A stretch of 64,000 nucleotides of DNA. Source: Solirubrum koreensis (GTDB taxonomy: Bacteria > Bacteroidota > Bacteroidia > Cytophagales > Hymenobacteraceae). Of the stretch, positions 25,077-33,952 are shown piece after piece; the stretch's first letter is position 1; each line of letters starts with the position of its first letter. The notes below the pieces were generated by a model, which worked only from the letters and a program-made list of their open reading frames with translations, did not search any database and had not been told where the DNA came from. The translations under genes were made by a program, and so were the position numbers. The stretch lies in contig NZ_BAABHA010000002.1 of assembly GCF_039541855.1 (NCBI RefSeq), forward strand, positions 930,001 through 994,000. Direction: 5' to 3'.

Positions 25077-27485
25077 TTAGTTACGCAGGGGCTTGCCGGT
25101 GGTCAGGATGCTCTGAATGCGCTCCAGCGTTTTCCGCTCGCCGGTCAGGCTGAGGAAGGCTTCGCGCTCCAAATCCAGCAGGTACTGCTCGCTCACTTCC
25201 GTAGGCGCCGACAGGTCGCCGCCGCACATCACGTAGGCCAGCTTGTTAGCAATCTTCAGGTCGTGGTCGGAAATGTAGTTGCCCGAGCGCATGGCGTGCA
25301 CGCCGGTCATGAACATGCCCAGGGCGCCGCGGCCGTGCACCTTGATGTTGGTTTTCTGGGTGGGCTGGGTGTAGCCGGCTTCCGACAACTCGATGGCGGC
25401 GGCTTTGGCAGCCGCAATGGCGCGGTTGCCGTTTACCACCACTTCGTCGCCGCGGCGCAGGAAGCCCAGGTCGAATGCCTCCTGGGCAGAGGTCGACACC
25501 TTGGCCATGGAAATGGTCATAAAGGTGTTGCGCAGCAGGTTGTACTCCGGCTCGCCCTCTTCGTACTTGGCGGCCGTGCGCAACACCATTTCCTTGGTGC
25601 CGCCGCCGGCCGGAATCAGGCCTACGCCAAATTCTACCAGGCCCATATATGTTTCCGCCGCGGCCACCACCTTGTCGGCGTGCAGGTTCAGCTCGCAGCC
25701 ACCGCCCAGCGCCAGGCCGTGCGGCACGCCCACCACCGGGATACTGGAGTAGCGCATGCGCATCATGGCGTTCTGAAACTGCCGGATCATCATGTTAATC
25801 TCGTCGTACTCCTGATCCAGGGCGTACATGTACACCAGGCCCAGGTTGGCGCCGGCCGAGAAGTTGGCCGCGTCGTTGCCTACTACGAGGCCACGGTATC
25901 CTTGCTCGGCAATGTCCACGCCCTTCATCAGGCCCTGAATCACGTCGGAACCCAGCGTGTTCATCTTGCTGTGGAACTCCACGTTCAGGATACCGTCGCC
26001 AAGGTCAATAACCGAAGCGCCGGCATTTTTCCACAGCACCTTGCCCGTAGCGCGCAGGTTGTCGAGGATGATGAAGTTCTCGACGCCCGGAATGCGCTGG
26101 TAGCTCTTCGACTCCACGTCGTAGAACTGCTTCACACCCTCTTCGTTCACTTTGTAGAACGAGGTGTTACCGGCGGCTAGCATTTCCGTCACCCACGGGG
26201 CAATCTGCTTGCCTTCGGCCTGAGCCAGCTCTACGCCTTTCTGTACGCCCAAGGCGTCCCAGGTTTCAAACGGACCCATTTCCCAACCGAAGCCGGCGCG
26301 CAGGGCATCGTCGATTTTGTAGAGGGCATCGGTGATTTCCGGAATGCGGTTGGTTACGTAGGCGAACAGGCTGCCGAAGCTCTTGCGGTAGAACTCGGCG
26401 GCTTTGTCTTTGCCGGCTACCAGTACCTTGAAGCGGTCGGCCAGCTTTTCAATCGGCTTGGTGGCTTCCAGGGTGGCAAACTTCACCTTCTGGCTAGGCT
26501 TGTACTCCAGCGTGTTCAGGTCGAGGGCCTGGATTTCGGACTTGCCGCCTTCGCCCTTCACTTTCTTATAGAAGCCCTGGCCGGTTTTGTCGCCCAGCCA
26601 TTTGTTCTCGCCCATTTGCTTCAGGAAGCCGGGCAGTTGGAAGGCGTCCTTGGCTTCGTCGTTGGGCAGGTTCTGCGCCAGGCCGTTGGCCACGTTCATG
26701 AGTGTATCGAGACCCACCACGTCGGAGGTGCGGAAAGTGGCCGACTTGGCATGGCCGATAACCGGACCGGTCAGCTTGTCTACTTCTTCCACCGTCAGGC
26801 CCAGCTGCTGCATGATCTGCAGCACGTCCATGATGGCAAAAACGCCCACGCGGTTGGCAATAAACGCCGGCGTGTCTTTGGCCAGCACCGTGGTTTTGCC
26901 CAGGTACAGGTCGCCGTAGTGCATCAGGAAATCCACCACCGACTGGTCCGTGTCGGGCGTCGGAATGATTTCGAGTAGCTTCAGGTAACGCGGCGGGTTG
27001 AAGAAGTGCGTACCGCAGAAGTGCCTTTTGAAGTCCTCCGAGCGGCCTTCTGTCATCAAATGAATCGGAATGCCCGAGGTGTTCGACGTGATGAGCGTGC
27101 CGGGCTTGCGGAATTGCTCCACGCGCTCGAACAGGCTTTTCTTGATGTCGAGGCGCTCCACTACTACCTCAATCGTCCAGTCGCAGCTGGCAATGTCCTT
27201 GAGGTTGTCGTCGAAGTTGCCGGTCTTGATGCGTGCGGCGTCGGCCTTGCGGTAGAGCGGCGAGGGGTTGGACTTCACGGCCGCGTCGAGCGAGGCATTC
27301 ACGATGCGGTTTTTCACCGCCGGGTGGTCCAGCTTGAGGCCCTTCTTTTCTTCGTCGGGCGTCAGTTCTTTCGGGGCAATGTCGAGCAGCAGTACCTGCA
27401 CGCCGATGTTGGCGAAGTGAGCCGCAATGCGCGAGCCCATCACACCGGAGCCCAGAACGGCTACTTTCTTGATGGTACGATTCAT
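25077..27485 (-). CDS. fadN: 3-hydroxyacyl-CoA dehydrogenase / enoyl-CoA hydratase (FadN architecture)
   Basis: 802 residues. The NAD-binding dehydrogenase domain comes first (VAVLGSGVMGSRIAAHFANIG at residues 9-29; LITSNTSGIPI; HFFNPPRYLKLLEIIP). The crotonase domain is C-terminal (about 470-730, with NFSAGANLGLV, GLALGGGCELNLHAD and GVGLIPAGGGTKEM). This order is opposite to E. coli FadB and matches Bacillus FadN. It hydrates enoyl-CoA and oxidises the 3-hydroxyacyl-CoA. It lies directly downstream of a MarR regulator and upstream of fadA and fadE. Confidence 0.94.
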   Translation of the reverse strand: MNRTIKKVAVLGSGVMGSRIAAHFANIGVQVLLLDIAPKELTPDEEKKGLKLDHPAVKNRIVNASLDAAVKSNPSPLYRKADAARIKTGNFDDNLKDIASCDWTIEVVVERLDIKKSLFERVEQFRKPGTLITSNTSGIPIHLMTEGRSEDFKRHFCGTHFFNPPRYLKLLEIIPTPDTDQSVVDFLMHYGDLYLGKTTVLAKDTPAFIANRVGVFAIMDVLQIMQQLGLTVEEVDKLTGPVIGHAKSATFRTSDVVGLDTLMNVANGLAQNLPNDEAKDAFQLPGFLKQMGENKWLGDKTGQGFYKKVKGEGGKSEIQALDLNTLEYKPSQKVKFATLEATKPIEKLADRFKVLVAGKDKAAEFYRKSFGSLFAYVTNRIPEITDALYKIDDALRAGFGWEMGPFETWDALGVQKGVELAQAEGKQIAPWVTEMLAAGNTSFYKVNEEGVKQFYDVESKSYQRIPGVENFIILDNLRATGKVLWKNAGASVIDLGDGILNVEFHSKMNTLGSDVIQGLMKGVDIAEQGYRGLVVGNDAANFSAGANLGLVYMYALDQEYDEINMMIRQFQNAMMRMRYSSIPVVGVPHGLALGGGCELNLHADKVVAAAETYMGLVEFGVGLIPAGGGTKEMVLRTAAKYEEGEPEYNLLRNTFMTISMAKVSTSAQEAFDLGFLRRGDEVVVNGNRAIAAAKAAAIELSEAGYTQPTQKTNIKVHGRGALGMFMTGVHAMRSGNYISDHDLKIANKLAYVMCGGDLSAPTEVSEQYLLDLEREAFLSLTGERKTLERIQSILTTGKPLRN

Positions 27486-27579
27486 AAGGGGTTCGGTCAG
27501 AGAGGGGTTGGGTGCCGAAGCGTATGAAAAGAGTGAAACAATGCGAACAGAAAGCCGCTACCGGCCGACGGAAGGCGTT

Positions 27580-28056
27580 TTAGCCCTTCTTCTCGGTTTT
27601 GAGCGGCTTCACTTTAAAGCCGTCGTAAATGGTCTTGCTTTCGATGGAGGAGGTAATCTGGCTGATAACCCGGAAGAACACCTCCAGTTGGTCGGCCGGA
27701 ATACGCTCGCGCACATTCAGGTTGAAATGCCGCACCGTTTGGCGTGACACCTCTTTTTTGCGCTGGCCTTCCTCGGTTAGAAAAATGCGCACCGAGCGTT
27801 TGTCCTGGGTATCGGCCTGCTTGTAGATGAGGCCTTTCTCTTCCATGGAACGCAGAATGCGGGTGAGGCTGCGGGTTTCGAGGCCCAGCAGCGGCGCAAT
27901 CTTGGTGGCGGGCGTGCCGTTTTCCTGATCGATGTTCAGCAGCACGAAACCAATGCTCGTGGTGATGTCGTGCTTGGCGGCCTGCACATTGTACATGCGC
28001 GAAATGGCGTGCCAGGCAACTTTGATGTTATAGTCTACGGTTTCTTCGGGTCTCAT
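27580..28056 (-). CDS. MarR-family transcriptional regulator of the fad block
   Basis: 158 residues with the winged-helix core: GTPATKIAPLLGLETRSLTRIL (recognition helix region) followed by the wing KADTQDKRSVRIFLTEEG-like segment (QADTQDKRSVRIF). The N-terminal and C-terminal helices would form the dimer interface. It is probably a repressor responding to an acyl-CoA or fatty acid, inferred from position: it is first in the block with fadN 94 bases downstream. A candidate operator lies in its own upstream region, consistent with autoregulation. Confidence 0.9.
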   Translation of the reverse strand: MRPEETVDYNIKVAWHAISRMYNVQAAKHDITTSIGFVLLNIDQENGTPATKIAPLLGLETRSLTRILRSMEEKGLIYKQADTQDKRSVRIFLTEEGQRKKEVSRQTVRHFNLNVRERIPADQLEVFFRVISQITSSIESKTIYDGFKVKPLKTEKKG

Positions 28057-28093
28057 CTCGGGGGCGATGTCCGGTAAACGTACGCAAATTTGT

Positions 28094-28105
28094 TATGCTT
28101 GCATA
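28094..28105. promoter_or_regulatory. Candidate MarR operator
   Basis: A perfect inverted repeat TATGC-TT-GCATA centred about 43 bases upstream of the marR start codon. Size and position suit a MarR dimer site. This is a pattern-based inference. Confidence 0.35.
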
Positions 28106-28164
28106 CTAGTTTACGAAAAAATATTCCTCGAGTTCATCAAATGTTCCCGACCGGCTCTAAGCAG

Positions 28165-28200
28165 ACCGGCCCCGCTACAAGTGCTTGTAACGGGGCCGGT
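28165..28200. repeat. Strong hairpin downstream of fadD
   Basis: ACCGGCCCCG and CGGGGCCGGT pair, extended inward by TACAAG / CTTGTA after one mismatch. It lies 15 bases past the fadD stop on the minus strand but lacks a T-tract; it may act as a terminator or mRNA stabiliser. Confidence 0.55.
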
Positions 28201-28215
28201 GCCAGCTTATATGTG

Positions 28216-29979
28216 CTAGCTGTACATGCTCTCGATCAGGTCTTTGTAATTGTTGCTGATGATTTTACGCTTCACTTTCATGGTCGGCGTCATTTCACCA
28301 GTTTCTACGGTCCATTGATTGGGCAGCAGCACCTGCTTTTTCACTTGCTCCCACTGAGCGAAGCTTTGGTTGTACTTGCCCACCAGGTCCTGGTACATCT
28401 TCTGCACCTTGTCGTTCTTGATGATTTGCTCGGGGGTGGTGTACTCCACGTCGTTGCGCTTGCACCAGCCCTTCAGCTCGTCGAAGGACGGCACGAGCAG
28501 CACGGAAGGAAACTTCTGCCCGTCGCCGACGACCATGGCCTGCTCCACCAAAGGCGACTCCTTCAGCTTGCCCTCGATAACCTGCGGGGCAATGTATTTG
28601 CCGCCCGAGGTTTTAAACATCTCCTTCTTGCGGTCGGTGATTTTCAGGAAGCGCCCCTTCACGAACTCGCCGATGTCGCCGGTGTGGAACCAGCCCTCCT
28701 CGTCGAATACCTCGGCGGTGAGGTCGGGCTTGTTGTAGTAGCCCTTCATTACCGAAGCCGATTTGGTTAGAATTTCACCATCGGCGGCAATTTTTACTTC
28801 GGTTTTATCGATGATGGGACCAACGGTACCGATCAGGTTGTTTTCGGGCTCGAAACCGCCCACGGCAATTACCGGCGAGGTTTCGGTGAGGCCATAGCCT
28901 TCCATTACCCGAATACCGGCTGCCCAGAACACGCGGGCCAGGCGTGGCTGCAAAGCCCCGCCGCCTGACACGATAACGCGGATGTTACCGCCCAGGGCCT
29001 CCTGCCACTTCGAGAAGATGAGCTTGCGGGCCAGCTTAAGCTGGGTGTTGTACAGGAAACCTTTGTCTTCCTGGGTATCGAACTCCAGGCCCAGGTTCAG
29101 GGCCCAGAAGAACAGGTTTTTCTTGACGCCGGTCAGGTCATGCCCCTTGGCTACGATCTTATCGTAGACTTTTTCGAGCAGACGCGGCACAGTGGTGAAG
29201 ATGTTGGGCTTCACCTCACGCAGGTTATCGGCAATGACTTCCATGCTCTCGGCGTAGTAAATGCTCACGCCGTTTTGCATGTAGAGGTAGGTTACCATGC
29301 GCTCGAAAATGTGGCAGAGCGGCAGGAAACTCAGAGCCGAGTCGTTTTTGGTGACGGGCACGAAGGGCTGCGAGTTGCGGCAATTGCTCAGGATGTTGTC
29401 GTGGCTGAGCATTACGCCTTTGGGGTTGCCGGTGGTGCCCGAGGTGTAAATGATGGTGAGCAGGTCGTCGGGCTGTACAGCGGCTTTCATGCGCTCCAGT
29501 TCGGCTTTGTCGCCGCCTTTGCCCATTTCCAGCAGCTCGTTGAAGTGACGGGCACCGGGCAGCTTATCAAAGCTGAAGATGTTGTCGGCGGGAATGCTCT
29601 GACCGGCCGTGGCGGCTTTCACCTTGTCGTACAGGTCCTGGTTCGAGATGAATACCGCTTTCACGCCGGCATCGGCGAAAATGTAGCGGTAATCTTCCAC
29701 CGTTATGCTGGGGTACATGGGCACACTCACGGCGCCGAGCTGCGAGATGCCGAAGTCGGCCATCATCCATTCGGGGCGGTTCATCGAAATGATGGCCACC
29801 TTGTCGTCTTTACCAATGCCCAGTTTGCGCAGGCCTAAGCTTACCAGTTCGGCCTGGTCCTTAAGCTGCTGGGTGCTGATTTTCTCCCAATTGCCATTGA
29901 TTTTGGCGGCCAGACAGTCGGCTTGGGGAAACTTCTCGAGTTGGTAGGGCAGAATATCAAAAGCGCGGCGAACGTCCAT
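28216..29979 (-). CDS. fadD: Long-chain fatty-acid-CoA ligase
   Basis: 587 residues of the ANL adenylating superfamily. The P-loop AMP motif is IIYTSGTTGNPKGVMLSHDN (about 178-197). The A5 motif is GYGLTETSPVIAVGG and the A7/A8 hinge is WFHTGDIGEFVKGRFLKITDRKKEMFKTSGGKY-like (seen as FHTGDIGEF and ITDRKKEMFKTSGG). It activates fatty acids as acyl-CoA at the membrane, feeding the adjacent fad block. Length and the GYGLTE motif fit the FadD15-like group. It has its own upstream region shared with the divergent arginase-fold gene. Confidence 0.93.
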   Translation of the reverse strand: MDVRRAFDILPYQLEKFPQADCLAAKINGNWEKISTQQLKDQAELVSLGLRKLGIGKDDKVAIISMNRPEWMMADFGISQLGAVSVPMYPSITVEDYRYIFADAGVKAVFISNQDLYDKVKAATAGQSIPADNIFSFDKLPGARHFNELLEMGKGGDKAELERMKAAVQPDDLLTIIYTSGTTGNPKGVMLSHDNILSNCRNSQPFVPVTKNDSALSFLPLCHIFERMVTYLYMQNGVSIYYAESMEVIADNLREVKPNIFTTVPRLLEKVYDKIVAKGHDLTGVKKNLFFWALNLGLEFDTQEDKGFLYNTQLKLARKLIFSKWQEALGGNIRVIVSGGGALQPRLARVFWAAGIRVMEGYGLTETSPVIAVGGFEPENNLIGTVGPIIDKTEVKIAADGEILTKSASVMKGYYNKPDLTAEVFDEEGWFHTGDIGEFVKGRFLKITDRKKEMFKTSGGKYIAPQVIEGKLKESPLVEQAMVVGDGQKFPSVLLVPSFDELKGWCKRNDVEYTTPEQIIKNDKVQKMYQDLVGKYNQSFAQWEQVKKQVLLPNQWTVETGEMTPTMKVKRKIISNNYKDLIESMYS

Positions 29980-30083
29980 ACAGGAAGGGAGAGGAAACGA
30001 GGGTAAGACTTCTGAAAGAAATAGAATTTTTAGCGGAAAGTCTATTCCTGCCTAAACGAGCGGCTATTGGACGGGGTTTTTAG

Positions 30084-30091
30084 TAGCTTTG
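30084..30091 (+). promoter_or_regulatory. Candidate -7 box TAGCTTTG
   Basis: TAnnTTTG match 43 bases before the GTG at 30135. A TTG at 30067-30069 is only 14 bases away, shorter than usual. Confidence 0.3.
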
Positions 30092-30134
30092 ACACCGGCA
30101 GTCTGGCGCATTTTTACCGCTGCCGCTGCTCGCC

Positions 30135-31277
30135 GTGAATCTGGCCTTGTTTTTCGACCCGCTTGCCGACGACGCCCCCGCTTGGGGCGGTACCACGCTG
30201 GGGGCGCACGCCGCCCGGTTTGTCGACACATTTCCCGACTGGCGCGGCGCCGATTTAGCCATCATCGGCCTAAACGAGTGGCGCGGCAGCGCAGCGGGCG
30301 CCCCTACCCTTCCGGCTGCTGAAGCCGTACGGCAACGATTTTATGCGCTGCAACGCGGTACCGGCCCCTGCCGGCTGGTGGACCTGGGTAACCTGCGCAA
30401 CGGCCTGAACCTGGAAGACACCTACCTGCGCCTGCGCGAAATTGTGGCGGCGCTGCTGGAGCATAACACGGTTCCTATTTTGCTGGGTGGCTCCCACGAC
30501 CTCGACTACGGGCAGTTTCTGGCCTACGAAACCCTCGACCGCGCCGTTAGTCTGACGTGTATTGACGCCCGAGTGGATATGGTGGAAGACGATGACGCCC
30601 CCGCCGAGGCCAACCACCTGCGCCGTGTGCTCATGCACGAGCCCAATTTCCTGTTCAACTTTGGGCAGCTTGGCCATCAGCAGTACTTGGTGCCTACAAG
30701 CGTGCTGGCGGCGTTGGAAAAGCTGCATTTCGAGACCCTGCGCCTCGGCCAGATTCGTGACGATGTACGGCAAGCCGAGCCCCTGTTGCGCCAAGCCGAC
30801 CTGGTAAGCTTTGATTTAGCGGCGTTGCGCTGGCCCGAGTTTCCGGGTTACATGCCCGCCAGCCCGTTTGGGCTTACCTCCGAAGAAGCGGCCCAATTGT
30901 GCTGGTACGCCGGCCACAACGACCAACTAACCAGCATTGGCCTCTACGGATACCGCCCCGATTACGACCCCCACGGCTTGGCTGCCGCAACGGTAGCCAC
31001 CATGATGTGGTACTTCATTGAGGGCTATTACCACCGTCGCCACGAAACCGATTTCCAGAGCCGGCGCTTTATTCGCTACGCCGTGGGCCTGCCCGGCAAC
31101 CCAGCCAAGCTGGTGTTCTACAAGGCCAAGCGTACCGAGAAATGGTGGATGGAAGTGGAAAGCCTCGCCGACCACGAAGTACGCCGCATTGTGCCGTGCA
31201 GCTACCAAGACTACCTGCGCGCTGCCCAGGGCGACTTGCCCAATCGTTGGATTCTGACGCAGGCGCTGCTGGGGTAA
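30135..31277 (+). CDS. Arginase-fold (formimidoylglutamase-like) protein with eroded metal site
   Basis: 380 residues from a GTG. The fold is recognisable: PILLGGSHDLDYGQFLAYE (canonical GG-DH/GGGHE region), CIDARVDMVEDDD (canonical DAHxD), and LVSFDLAALRWPEFPGY (canonical SxDxDxxDP). In arginases four Asp and two His bind two Mn ions; here the second His is Arg and the last motif keeps only one Asp. It matches a Bacteroidota group commonly labelled formimidoylglutamase (segment MMWYFIEGYYHRRHETD), but hydrolase activity is doubtful. It is first in a run with a cytochrome-b5-like gene and murQ. Confidence 0.8.
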   Translation: MNLALFFDPLADDAPAWGGTTLGAHAARFVDTFPDWRGADLAIIGLNEWRGSAAGAPTLPAAEAVRQRFYALQRGTGPCRLVDLGNLRNGLNLEDTYLRLREIVAALLEHNTVPILLGGSHDLDYGQFLAYETLDRAVSLTCIDARVDMVEDDDAPAEANHLRRVLMHEPNFLFNFGQLGHQQYLVPTSVLAALEKLHFETLRLGQIRDDVRQAEPLLRQADLVSFDLAALRWPEFPGYMPASPFGLTSEEAAQLCWYAGHNDQLTSIGLYGYRPDYDPHGLAAATVATMMWYFIEGYYHRRHETDFQSRRFIRYAVGLPGNPAKLVFYKAKRTEKWWMEVESLADHEVRRIVPCSYQDYLRAAQGDLPNRWILTQALLG

Positions 31278-31307
31278 CTTTTGCTGCTGGTTGTTTCTTA
31301 CTTCCCC

Positions 31308-31613
31308 ATGTCTGCCGCCGATACCCCGCCTTCCCACGTTCCTACTGCCGCTAACAACCAAGCCCTTGCCGAGTTACCGGAGTACACGGTGCACCAGCTG
31401 GCGTTGCGCAACGGGCAAGACCGCGAAGACATTTGGTTTGCTTACCGCGGCCTGATTTACGACGTAACCAAGTCTCGCCTGTGGAGCCGCGGCCACCACT
31501 ACGAGCATTGGGCTGGCCAAGACCTCACCGCCGAAATGGACAAAGACGCCCCGCACACCGTGAACGTGCTCGACAAGTTTTACGTGGTGGGTCGGCTCAA
31601 ATCCGCCTCATAG
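31308..31613 (+). CDS. Cytochrome b5-like heme/steroid-binding domain protein
   Basis: 101 residues from the ATG at 31308 (an upstream frame start at 31281 is less likely). The domain covers almost all of it: YTVHQLALRNGQDRE, then IWFAYRGLIYDVTKSRLW, GHHYEHWAGQDLTAEM and DAPHTVNVLDKFYVVGRL. The heme ligands of true b5 would be the His in an HPGG motif and a second His; here the first is replaced by HHYEHWAG, as in membrane-steroid-binding relatives. It is probably a soluble redox or ligand-binding protein. It lies between the arginase-fold gene and murQ with short gaps. Confidence 0.82.
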   Translation: MSAADTPPSHVPTAANNQALAELPEYTVHQLALRNGQDREDIWFAYRGLIYDVTKSRLWSRGHHYEHWAGQDLTAEMDKDAPHTVNVLDKFYVVGRLKSAS

Positions 31614-31647
31614 CCATTCTTACCGCCCTCCTACCCGCATTTCCCCT

Positions 31648-32451
31648 ATGAACACGACTGAAAGCGCTTCGCATTACGACAACCTTGAGCAGTGGTCTAC
31701 GCATGATTTACTAACGTCGATTAATCACGAGGACAAAAGCGTGCCGCTGGCCGTGGAAAAAGCCTTGCCGCAAATTGAGCAGCTAGTAGAGGCCACTGTG
31801 GAGCGGCTAAAAGCGGGCGGCAGGCTGTTTTACATTGGAGCCGGTACCAGCGGACGATTGGGTATTCTGGATGCCTCAGAGTGCCCGCCCACCTTTGGCG
31901 TGCCGCACGGCTTGGTAGTAGGCCTGATTGCGGGCGGCGATACGGCCATTCGCAAGGCTGTGGAAAACGCCGAAGACGATTTTCATCAAGCCTGGCGCGA
32001 CCTGAGCGAGTACGACGTTAACGCGCAAGACATTGTGGTGGGCATTGCAGCCTCAGGCCGAACGCCGTATGTCATTGGCGGTTTGCAGCAGGCCCGGCAG
32101 CAAGGCTTGGCCACGGGCTGCATCGTGTGCAACGCAGGCTCGGCAGTAGCAGCCGAAGCGGAGTTTCCGGTGGAAGTGGTTACCGGACCGGAGTTTTTAA
32201 CGGGTAGCACCCGCTTGAAAGCTGGTACGGCTCAAAAGCTCGTGCTCAATATGCTCACCACCGCCACCATGATTCGACTGGGCCGCGTGAAGGGAAATAA
32301 AATGGTGGACATGCAGCTCTCCAATGCCAAACTGGTAGACCGTGGCGAACGAATGCTGATGGACGAGCTACTCATTGGGCAGGAAGACGCCGCTTTGCTA
32401 CTGCGAAAGCACGGCTCCGTACGGGCGGCTCTTGAGGCGCACAAAGGTTAG
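31648..32451 (+). CDS. murQ: N-acetylmuramic acid 6-phosphate etherase
   Basis: 267 residues with a SIS-type fold. The sugar-phosphate loop and catalytic Glu lie in IGAGTSGRLGILDASECPPTFG (E78), and a second acidic site is in RKAVENAEDDFHQAW (near 105-110). VGIAASGRTPYVIGG is the second phosphate-binding loop. It converts MurNAc-6-phosphate to GlcNAc-6-phosphate and lactate during peptidoglycan recycling. Its length is at the short end of the family (E. coli 298). Neighbours do not include the usual MurNAc kinase or transporter. Confidence 0.95.
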   Translation: MNTTESASHYDNLEQWSTHDLLTSINHEDKSVPLAVEKALPQIEQLVEATVERLKAGGRLFYIGAGTSGRLGILDASECPPTFGVPHGLVVGLIAGGDTAIRKAVENAEDDFHQAWRDLSEYDVNAQDIVVGIAASGRTPYVIGGLQQARQQGLATGCIVCNAGSAVAAEAEFPVEVVTGPEFLTGSTRLKAGTAQKLVLNMLTTATMIRLGRVKGNKMVDMQLSNAKLVDRGERMLMDELLIGQEDAALLLRKHGSVRAALEAHKG

Positions 32452-32469
32452 TAGGCAGCCCTACCAACC

Positions 32470-32748
32470 ATGCTTGGTTTTAACCTGCCCCATTTTGGGA
32501 GTCGTGCCCTTGTGCTTTGCTTTGTTCAGAGCTGTTTGTTGCTTGGACTTTACGCCCTGCGTCTGATTACCAGCTTGTGGCTGGCAGCCGGTTACATGTT
32601 ATTGCTAGGCTCGTTGAGCTTGTGGTTAGCCGTGGCAGCTGGCGTAGCATTCAGGCGGGCGCGGGTTTGGCTTGGCTTTGTCGTTGCGTTGTTCAGCATT
32701 CCGGGCTTGCTGTATACGCTAGGCTCGCTTCTCTCAATACTGAATTGA
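32470..32748 (+). CDS. Small integral membrane protein
   Basis: 92 residues, 18 bases after murQ. Three hydrophobic segments are visible (ALVLCFVQSCLLLGLYAL, LWLAAGYMLLLGSLSLWLAVAAG and VWLGFVVALFSIPGLLYTL), with an Arg-rich turn FRRARV. No family is recognised. Co-transcription with murQ is likely from spacing. Confidence 0.6.
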   Translation: MLGFNLPHFGSRALVLCFVQSCLLLGLYALRLITSLWLAAGYMLLLGSLSLWLAVAAGVAFRRARVWLGFVVALFSIPGLLYTLGSLLSILN

Positions 32749-32847
32749 GCTGTCAGGAGAACAGAGTAGCAACGTTAGGCGTTAGGGAAGCCAAGGCCAT
32801 TTGCCACAGCCGCTAAACTTAGCTTGACTTTCGCCCGCTCTTTTGCC

Positions 32848-33414
32848 ATGCATACCATCGAGCCCCACTACCATTGGATGGAGCTGTACTCAGCATCTGA
32901 GGACCCCCGCTCGCCGCTGTTCGAAGCTGAAAACAGCATCGATTCGTTTACCAATACCATCTACGGCTACTACATCCATCCGCAGTGGGATGCCATGGAG
33001 TCGGACACGCTGTTCCTGAAAATTCTGTTCGTGGATTACGAGCAGCAGGTCGGTGTTATCGAGTTTATCGGCGAGTGGAACGACGCCATCGAAAACGACA
33101 TCATGCATCTCAAGCGGGGAATTATCGACCCGATGGTGCACGAGGGCATCCGCAAGTTCATCCTCGTTGGGGAAAACGTATTCAACTTCCACGGTTCCGA
33201 CGACGCCTATTACGAAGAATGGTTTGAAGACGTGGAAGACGGCTGGATTGCGGCTGTGAACTTCCAAGACCACGTAGCGCGCGAAATGCGCCAGTACAAT
33301 CTCGACTCCTACATCAACTTTGGCGGCCAGCTCGACGAGCTGCCGTGGCGTACTTATCCGCCCAAACAGTTGGTAAGCGTGGTAGATGGCTTGCTGCAGC
33401 GGCGTTTGAGCTAG
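32848..33414 (+). CDS. Conserved-type acidic cytosolic protein of unknown function
   Basis: 188 residues from the ATG at 32848, preferred over one 24 bases upstream because the next residues (MHTIEPHYHWMELYSASED) look like a normal start. It is acidic, rich in Asp, Glu, Tyr and Trp (EFIGEWNDAIENDIMHLKRG, FHGSDDAYYEEWFEDVEDG), with no signal or membrane helix. I believe it is a Bacteroidota-restricted family but cannot name it. A terminator follows. Confidence 0.75.
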   Translation: MHTIEPHYHWMELYSASEDPRSPLFEAENSIDSFTNTIYGYYIHPQWDAMESDTLFLKILFVDYEQQVGVIEFIGEWNDAIENDIMHLKRGIIDPMVHEGIRKFILVGENVFNFHGSDDAYYEEWFEDVEDGWIAAVNFQDHVAREMRQYNLDSYINFGGQLDELPWRTYPPKQLVSVVDGLLQRRLS

Positions 33415-33428
33415 CAGCTCTTACAATA

Positions 33429-33462
33429 AAAAAGGGCTCCTCTTTGCAGAGGAGCCCTTTTT
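33429..33462. terminator. Terminator after the 188-residue gene
   Basis: A perfect 15-bp stem (AAAAAGGGCTCCTCT / AGAGGAGCCCTTTTT) with a 4-base loop; A and T tracts make it usable from both sides by the convergent lipoprotein gene. Confidence 0.9.
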
Positions 33463-33488
33463 CGGTCTATACCAGACCGGAGCAGTAA

Positions 33489-33749
33489 TTACTGAGCCGG
33501 GGTCGTGGTGGTAGCAGGAGCCGGAGTCGTGGTGGTAGCACCAGCTTCAGCGCCTTCTTCGATTTTCTCAGCGGTAGCATCAGCCGAGTCGCGAACGGCA
33601 TCAGCCTGCTCTTCCATAGCGTCAGCCTGGGCTTCGCCGGTAGCTTCTACTTGGTCAGCAGCGTTTTCGCCAGCAGCTTCATTTTTGCTTTCGCACGAAG
33701 CGAACGAGAACGATACAGCGGCCAGAGCGAGGAACAGAACCTTTTTCAT
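33489..33749 (-). CDS. Small Ala/Glu-rich lipoprotein
   Basis: 86 residues with a lipoprotein signal ending in FSFASC (Cys19). The body is a low-complexity acidic coiled helix built from A, E, D and Q (QVEATGEAQADAMEEQADAV) and ends in a Thr/Pro/Ala tail with two TTTTPA units. It is reminiscent of small helical envelope lipoproteins in Bacteroidota; no function is known. Monocistronic between two bidirectional hairpins. Confidence 0.8.
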   Translation of the reverse strand: MKKVLFLALAAVSFSFASCESKNEAAGENAADQVEATGEAQADAMEEQADAVRDSADATAEKIEEGAEAGATTTTPAPATTTTPAQ

Positions 33750-33897
33750 GGTGTGGGGTGTGGTGAAAATGAATGAAAATGAGTTTTCTTGAGTCAGGTC
33801 CGCGACCTTGCGGCTGCGAATTCTGAAGCTTTATACCCAGCCGCAGTTGAGGTAACCCGCTTCCCGAAAAAAACTTCTGCTTTTTATATCGGCCAGC

Positions 33898-33936
33898 AAC
33901 AAAAAGGCCCTGGCAATGTGCCAGGGCCTTTTTGTT
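33898..33936. terminator. Terminator downstream of der
   Basis: A perfect 17-bp stem (AACAAAAAGGCCCTGGC / GCCAGGGCCTTTTTGTT) with a 5-base loop, 17 bases past the der stop. A and T tracts flank it, so it can work on either strand. Confidence 0.9.
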
Positions 33937-33952
33937 GATACGTATTTCGGCT

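Noticed and set aside
25056..26180. Plus-strand frame of 374 codons opposite fadN
   Set aside because: Antisense shadow with low-complexity Ala/Val/His/Gly composition.
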